From positions 1 to 11,097 of the forward strand of contig CAIKWV010000103.1 in assembly GCA_903831165.1 (NCBI GenBank): a stretch of 11,097 nucleotides of DNA, written 5' to 3'. This document shows positions 8,322 to 11,097 of the stretch, piece after piece (within the stretch, counting starts at the first letter, position 1; every line of letters begins with the position of its first letter). Made by a program: the position numbers and the translations under genes. The notes under the pieces are model-generated. The model worked only from the letters and a program-made list of their open reading frames with translations, ran no database searches and was not told the DNA's origin. Origin of the DNA: an uncultured cyanobacterium. GTDB taxonomy: Bacteria; Cyanobacteriota; Cyanobacteriia; PCC-6307; Cyanobiaceae.

Positions 8322-9680
8322 TCAACGCCCAGAGGGTTCTGGGACTCCCCAGGCCGCTTTGCCGGAGGCGCTGACCACTTCACCAGTGGTGACCATGCCC
8401 CTCGAGATCTGCCCCAGGGCCAGGCCGAGCGGATAGCCACTCTGGCGGCGGGCGCTGGCCAACAGGGGCGGGGGCAGCCGCAGGCCCAGGCGCCGCAGCA
8501 CCGCTTCCCCCAGCTCGGGTTTTTCCACCGTGCCACAGGGCAGTCCGGCTGGACTGAGCACCAGCAGGCGCTGGTTGCTCTCCAGCTCCAGGGCCGCCTG
8601 CCACAGCGGTGCCGATTCGGGGATGGACACCAGGCTGCTGAGCGGCAGCAGATGGTCCCCGACCCGTTCGCTGTCCCAGCGCTGAACCGGCAGATCCCGT
8701 AGCGGTCCATCGTCGATCACGCCGCGCCAGCGACCGCGATCACAGACCAGGATCCAGTCGGGCAGCTCGCTGCCGGCAGCCGGCACCCCATCACCGCCGG
8801 CTTGGCCAGCCGCGGCCCCAGGGGCTGGTTGGCTGGCCGGTGCGTTGTCGCTGGTCGGGCCATCCTCAAGGCGCAACCGGCTCAGCTGGCGCAGGCTGGT
8901 GGAGGCCTCAAGCACCCGGTAGCGCCGTTGGGCCACATCCTTGACCCGTAGATCTTTGAGGGCCTTCTGCACCAGGAGCAACTGCTTTTGGTTGCGGGCC
9001 GCGCCAAGGCCGAACCAGCCCAGCAGGATCAGCCAGGCCCCGGCCAGGCCACTGCCCCGCAGCAGCATCAGGCTGCCCAGGACGATCGCCAGGCTGGCCA
9101 GCAGCCGGCCACTGGCGTTGGCCACCTCCAGGCCGCGCCGTTGGCTGCCGGTGATCTGCCAGACCATCGCCTTGACGATCAGGCCACCGTCGAGGGGCAG
9201 GCCCGGCAACAGATTGAACAGGGCCAGCACCAGGTTGAGGGCACCCAGCTGATTGACCATCTCGCCCAGCACCGGTGACAGGTGCGAGGCCGGATGACCC
9301 AGGGAGAGCAGGGCGACCGCCAGCACCAGGCTGACCGCCGGACCGGCCGCGGCCACCAGCAGCGCTCCCATGGCGGTGGAACACTCCCGCTCCACGCTGG
9401 CGACGCCGCCAAGCAGAAACAGGGTGATGCTGCGCACTTGCACCCCCTGGGCTAGGGCGACCAGGGAGTGGCCCAGCTCGTGCAGCAGCACCGAGACAAA
9501 CAGCATCACAGCGGTGACCAGGGCCACAGCCCAGAGCAGACCAGGTGACACCTGGCCCACCAGGGTGATGCGGTAGTGCTGCTCAAAGGCCACCGTGGCC
9601 ACGAACAGGATCACGAACCAGGTGGGGTGGATCCGCAGGGGGATGCCGCGGATTTTGAACAGTTGCCAGCCTTCGCCCAC
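8322..9680 (-). CDS. Site-2-protease-type membrane zinc metalloprotease (M50) with CBS domains
   Basis: A 452-residue intramembrane metalloprotease of the M50B/SpoIVFB-like group. The zinc motif HELGH is at 67-71 in a hydrophobic helix (about 48-75) and the third ligand region NLLPGLPLDGG (156-166, D164) is in another. Further membrane helices lie near 20-38, 104-127, 194-208 and 212-227. The soluble C terminus (about 245-400) resembles a CBS pair (RVKDVAQRRYRVLEASTSLR; RVGDHLLPLSSL), with an Ala/Gly/Pro-rich insertion at about 275-304 that splits the first CBS domain. The substrate is unknown; relatives cleave membrane-bound regulators. The start is GTG at 9678-9680, which gives MGEGWQLFKIRGIPLRIHP, a typical N terminus; a GTG two codons upstream (9686) is an alternative. 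The open frame runs to 10481, but that part is antisense to trpF and not coding. Divergent from trpF. Confidence 0.93.
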   Translation of the reverse strand: MGEGWQLFKIRGIPLRIHPTWFVILFVATVAFEQHYRITLVGQVSPGLLWAVALVTAVMLFVSVLLHELGHSLVALAQGVQVRSITLFLLGGVASVERECSTAMGALLVAAAGPAVSLVLAVALLSLGHPASHLSPVLGEMVNQLGALNLVLALFNLLPGLPLDGGLIVKAMVWQITGSQRRGLEVANASGRLLASLAIVLGSLMLLRGSGLAGAWLILLGWFGLGAARNQKQLLLVQKALKDLRVKDVAQRRYRVLEASTSLRQLSRLRLEDGPTSDNAPASQPAPGAAAGQAGGDGVPAAGSELPDWILVCDRGRWRGVIDDGPLRDLPVQRWDSERVGDHLLPLSSLVSIPESAPLWQAALELESNQRLLVLSPAGLPCGTVEKPELGEAVLRRLGLRLPPPLLASARRQSGYPLGLALGQISRGMVTTGEVVSASGKAAWGVPEPSGR

Positions 9681-9761
9681 GGCCACCGATGCGACGGGGC
9701 CCCAGCGATGCGCTGAAGCCGTGTGCAGCGATCCTAGAAAGGCTGCTCCGGTCCTGTTCCT
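9681..9761. promoter_or_regulatory. Divergent promoter region protease / trpF
   Basis: These 81 bp separate the two outward-facing starts and must hold their promoters unless transcripts start elsewhere. CCTAGAAAG (9733-9741) could contain a -10-like element for trpF about 25 bp before its TTG. No operator-like palindrome stands out and no trp leader peptide is visible. Confidence 0.3.
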
Positions 9762-10424
9762 TTGCCCCTGCCTGCCCTCAAGATCTGTGGTCTGCGCCAG
9801 CCCGCCCAGGCGGCGGCCGTGGCGGCCCTTGGCGTCCAGGCGATTGGTGTGATCGCTGTTCCTGCCTCCCCCCGCTACCTGGAACCCGCGCGGCGGCAGG
9901 AGCTGTTCGATGCCGTCACCGCCAGCGATTCCCGCTGCCGCGGCGTGCTGGTGGTGGCTGATCCCAGCGACGGGGAGCTCGATCAGCTCGCCGCCGGCCG
10001 GGGCCATCGGGTGCTGCAGCTGCACGGCGAGGAGAGCCCCAGCCGCTGCCAGGAGTTGCGCAGCCAACTGGGGGTGGAGATCTGGAAAGCCCTGCGCATT
10101 CGCTCTTCCCAGGATCTCCAGCGCGCCCAGGCCTACGGCGAAGTCGTGGATGCCCTGTTGCTGGATGCCTGGGTGGCGGATCAACTGGGGGGCACCGGTC
10201 ACAGCCTGCCGCTGGAGTGGCTCAGCGGCTTTGAGTCGCCCGTGCCCTGGTGGCTGGCCGGCGGCATCCGGCCCGAGAGCGTCGGCGAACTGCTGCGCCA
10301 GCTGCAGCCCGATGGGCTCGATGTCTCCAGTGGTGTGGAGACCAGTCCCGGGGAGAAGAATCTCGAACGGGTGGCCCAGCTGCTGGCGGCCATGGGCCGC
10401 CCCCCGGCCCCGGAGCGGAGCTGA
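9762..10424 (+). CDS. trpF: Phosphoribosylanthranilate isomerase
   Basis: TrpF catalyses the Amadori rearrangement of N-(5-phosphoribosyl)anthranilate to the ribulose form, the third step of tryptophan synthesis, in a TIM barrel. In the 220-residue product the catalytic residues are C9 in LKICGLR and D135 in LLLDAW. Other family motifs are LQLHGEES (85-92), GGTGHSLPLEW (143-153), WWLAGGIRPESV (163-174) and the phosphate-binding DVSSGVETSPGEKN (187-200). The length is slightly above the usual ~200-210 because of the C-terminal tail. The only usable start is TTG at 9762, only 8 codons before the catalytic Cys; no ATG or GTG occurs in frame between it and the core. It stands alone: no other trp gene is in the window. 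Confidence 0.97.
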   Translation: MPLPALKICGLRQPAQAAAVAALGVQAIGVIAVPASPRYLEPARRQELFDAVTASDSRCRGVLVVADPSDGELDQLAAGRGHRVLQLHGEESPSRCQELRSQLGVEIWKALRIRSSQDLQRAQAYGEVVDALLLDAWVADQLGGTGHSLPLEWLSGFESPVPWWLAGGIRPESVGELLRQLQPDGLDVSSGVETSPGEKNLERVAQLLAAMGRPPAPERS

Positions 10425-10953
10425 GTCGGGCCAGGCTCTATCCCCTCTCCCTGGGCCGTTCCCCGAAGGAAGCCCTGGCAAGCCAGCGGGCGCCCGTTCC
10501 GGAACTCACCCTGACAGGGATCTCGACTCCACTCCGGTGCGGAAGCGAGGGTGATCCAGGGGTTCCCCTAAGAGTTCGCTGAAAAACCTCTTCTGGGACC
10601 ACGCCGCGACCTGGGCGTGCGCAACCAGCCCAGTCCCAGCAGGGGTGTTGCCGAGCTGCCGTTGTGGCCTGGCCGTGGCTGCCGGTTTTTTCAGCCGGCT
10701 TCTAAGTGCTTGCGGAACCATCCGCTCCCGGCCCACCCGAGCATCCGAGGCAAGGGAATCAGTTCAGCGAATGCCTGGGGAGGGAGGGCTCCGGTGCTGC
10801 TGTGCGGCAGGCCTCACCGGTGATTCAGCCTGATTCTGGGTCTTCAAGAACGACCGCAGCCTTTCGGCACCGTACCGATCACAGTTCGGCGGACCCTTGA
10901 GCTTCTGCGGCCAGCCAGGCAGGATCGGGGCTGATACCTCCGGGCGATTCGCT
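10425..10953. other. Spacer after trpF, carrying a MITE-like element
   Basis: No gene is supported in these 529 bp. The segment contains a 130-bp MITE-like element (listed separately). From 10706 on the sequence is less ordered, with only a small hairpin (GCGGA-ACCA-TCCGC). The promoter of the partial gene that follows should be in the last 150 bp, but I see no clear boxes. Confidence 0.5.
10568..10705. mobile_element. 130-bp MITE-like element with IS5-type CTAA target duplication
   Basis: The element spans 10572-10701. Its ends are imperfect inverted repeats: left GAGTTCGCTGAAAAACC (10572-10588) and right (read inward, 10701 to 10684) AAGCCGGCTGAAAAAACC, which match at 13 of 17 positions if one extra A is allowed. 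CTAA occurs immediately outside both ends (10568-10571 and 10702-10705), a 4-bp direct repeat of the YTAR form produced by IS5-group transposases. Inside are further inverted repeats: CTGGGAC 10593-10599 with GTCCCAG 10633-10639, and CACGCC 10600-10605 with GGCGTG 10614-10619. It is too short to encode a transposase, so it would be a non-autonomous derivative moved in trans. The class is inferred from ends and target duplication only; no other copy is in this window. Confidence 0.65.
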
Positions 10954-11097
10954 TTGGCTTCCCTTTCCGCCGTTCGTCGCGCCCTGGTCCCCAGCGGCCG
11001 GGCCCTGATCCCGGGGCTATCCCTGGCGGCCCTGCTGTCGCCCCTGCTCCCAGCGCCGCTGCCGGGTGCCGGCCTGGCGCCCTCGCGGGCCCAGGAT
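10954..11097 (+). CDS. Start of a probable exported protein (partial)
   Basis: TTG at 10954 opens a frame that stays open to the right edge (48 codons). The translation has the layout of a signal peptide: a basic n-region (ASLSAVRRALVPSGRAL), a hydrophobic core (PGLSLAALLSPLLPAPLP) and a likely cleavage site after Ser-Arg-Ala, just before Gln-Asp at the edge. The product is therefore probably periplasmic, secreted or a lipid-free surface protein; its family cannot be told. The frame is open from 10834, and TTG at 10897 is an alternative start that would give a longer n-region. No ATG or GTG is available in frame and no Shine-Dalgarno sequence is seen, so the start is tentative. Confidence 0.5.
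   Translation, partial: MASLSAVRRALVPSGRALIPGLSLAALLSPLLPAPLPGAGLAPSRAQD

Noticed and set aside
9681..10481. N-terminal extension of the protease frame (719-residue frame 8322-10481, minus)
   Set aside because: The extra 267 codons are antisense to trpF, which has all its catalytic motifs; the translation is arbitrary and the family N terminus begins at the GTG at 9680. Long antisense frames are expected at this GC content.
10681..10699. GCCGG-loop-CCGGC hairpin with T-run as a trpF terminator
   Set aside because: The T-run is in the loop rather than after the stem, the stem is only 5 bp, and the segment is better explained as the right terminal repeat of the MITE-like element.
10506..10736. 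76-codon minus-strand frame across the MITE-like element, containing AWSQKRFFSELL
   Set aside because: The interesting part is just the translated left terminal repeat; the frame is too short for a transposase and has no catalytic motif, so it is not called as a gene or pseudogene.

Overview
The window is a GC-rich stretch of chromosome from an oxygenic phototroph, almost certainly a picocyanobacterium of the Synechococcus/Cyanobium type. The evidence is the mix of genes: both protochlorophyllide reductases (the light-independent ChlB and ChlL, and the light-dependent POR), the photosystem I peptide PsaM in its picocyanobacterial form, and a CRR6-type NDH-1 assembly factor. The assignment rests on protein recognition and gene content; no ribosomal RNA or other taxonomic marker is present.

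Layout: (1) 1-2320, plus strand: the 3' part of chlB, a 497-bp spacer with an AT-rich island and hairpins, then complete chlL. (2) 2321-2969: a spacer with no credible gene but unusually rich in inverted repeats, including a perfect 38-bp palindrome. (3) 2970-4465, minus strand: two unrecognised genes, a single-pass membrane protein followed by a helical protein, overlapping by ATGA. (4) 4466-4950: a spacer with an imperfect direct repeat. (5) 4951-6736, minus strand: a psaM - coiled-coil membrane protein - por unit, with psaM only 33 codons long. (6) 6817-8108, plus strand: a CRR6-like gene overlapping a LipM/LplA-type lipoyl (octanoyl) transfer protein. (7) 8322-9680, minus strand: a site-2-protease-type membrane metalloprotease with CBS domains, convergent with the previous gene and divergent from trpF (9762-10424, plus). 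(8) 10425-10953: a spacer with a 130-bp MITE-like element, flanked by CTAA duplications as expected for IS5-group transposition. (9) 10954 to the end: the start of a probable exported protein.

By function, the window is mainly a chlorophyll and photosynthetic electron transfer neighbourhood. ChlB and ChlL supply two of the three subunits of dark-operative protochlorophyllide reductase (ChlN is not visible), POR catalyses the same step in light, PsaM is a chlorophyll-binding PSI subunit, and CRR6 assists NDH-1 assembly. The lipoate enzyme, TrpF and the protease are housekeeping genes next to it.

I found no CRISPR array, tRNA, rRNA or complete insertion sequence, and no clearly new multi-gene system. 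The items most worth a second look are the 38-bp palindrome with the hairpins after chlL, the MITE-like element with its target duplication, the two-gene unknown operon between chlL and por, and the conserved-looking coiled-coil membrane protein between psaM and por.
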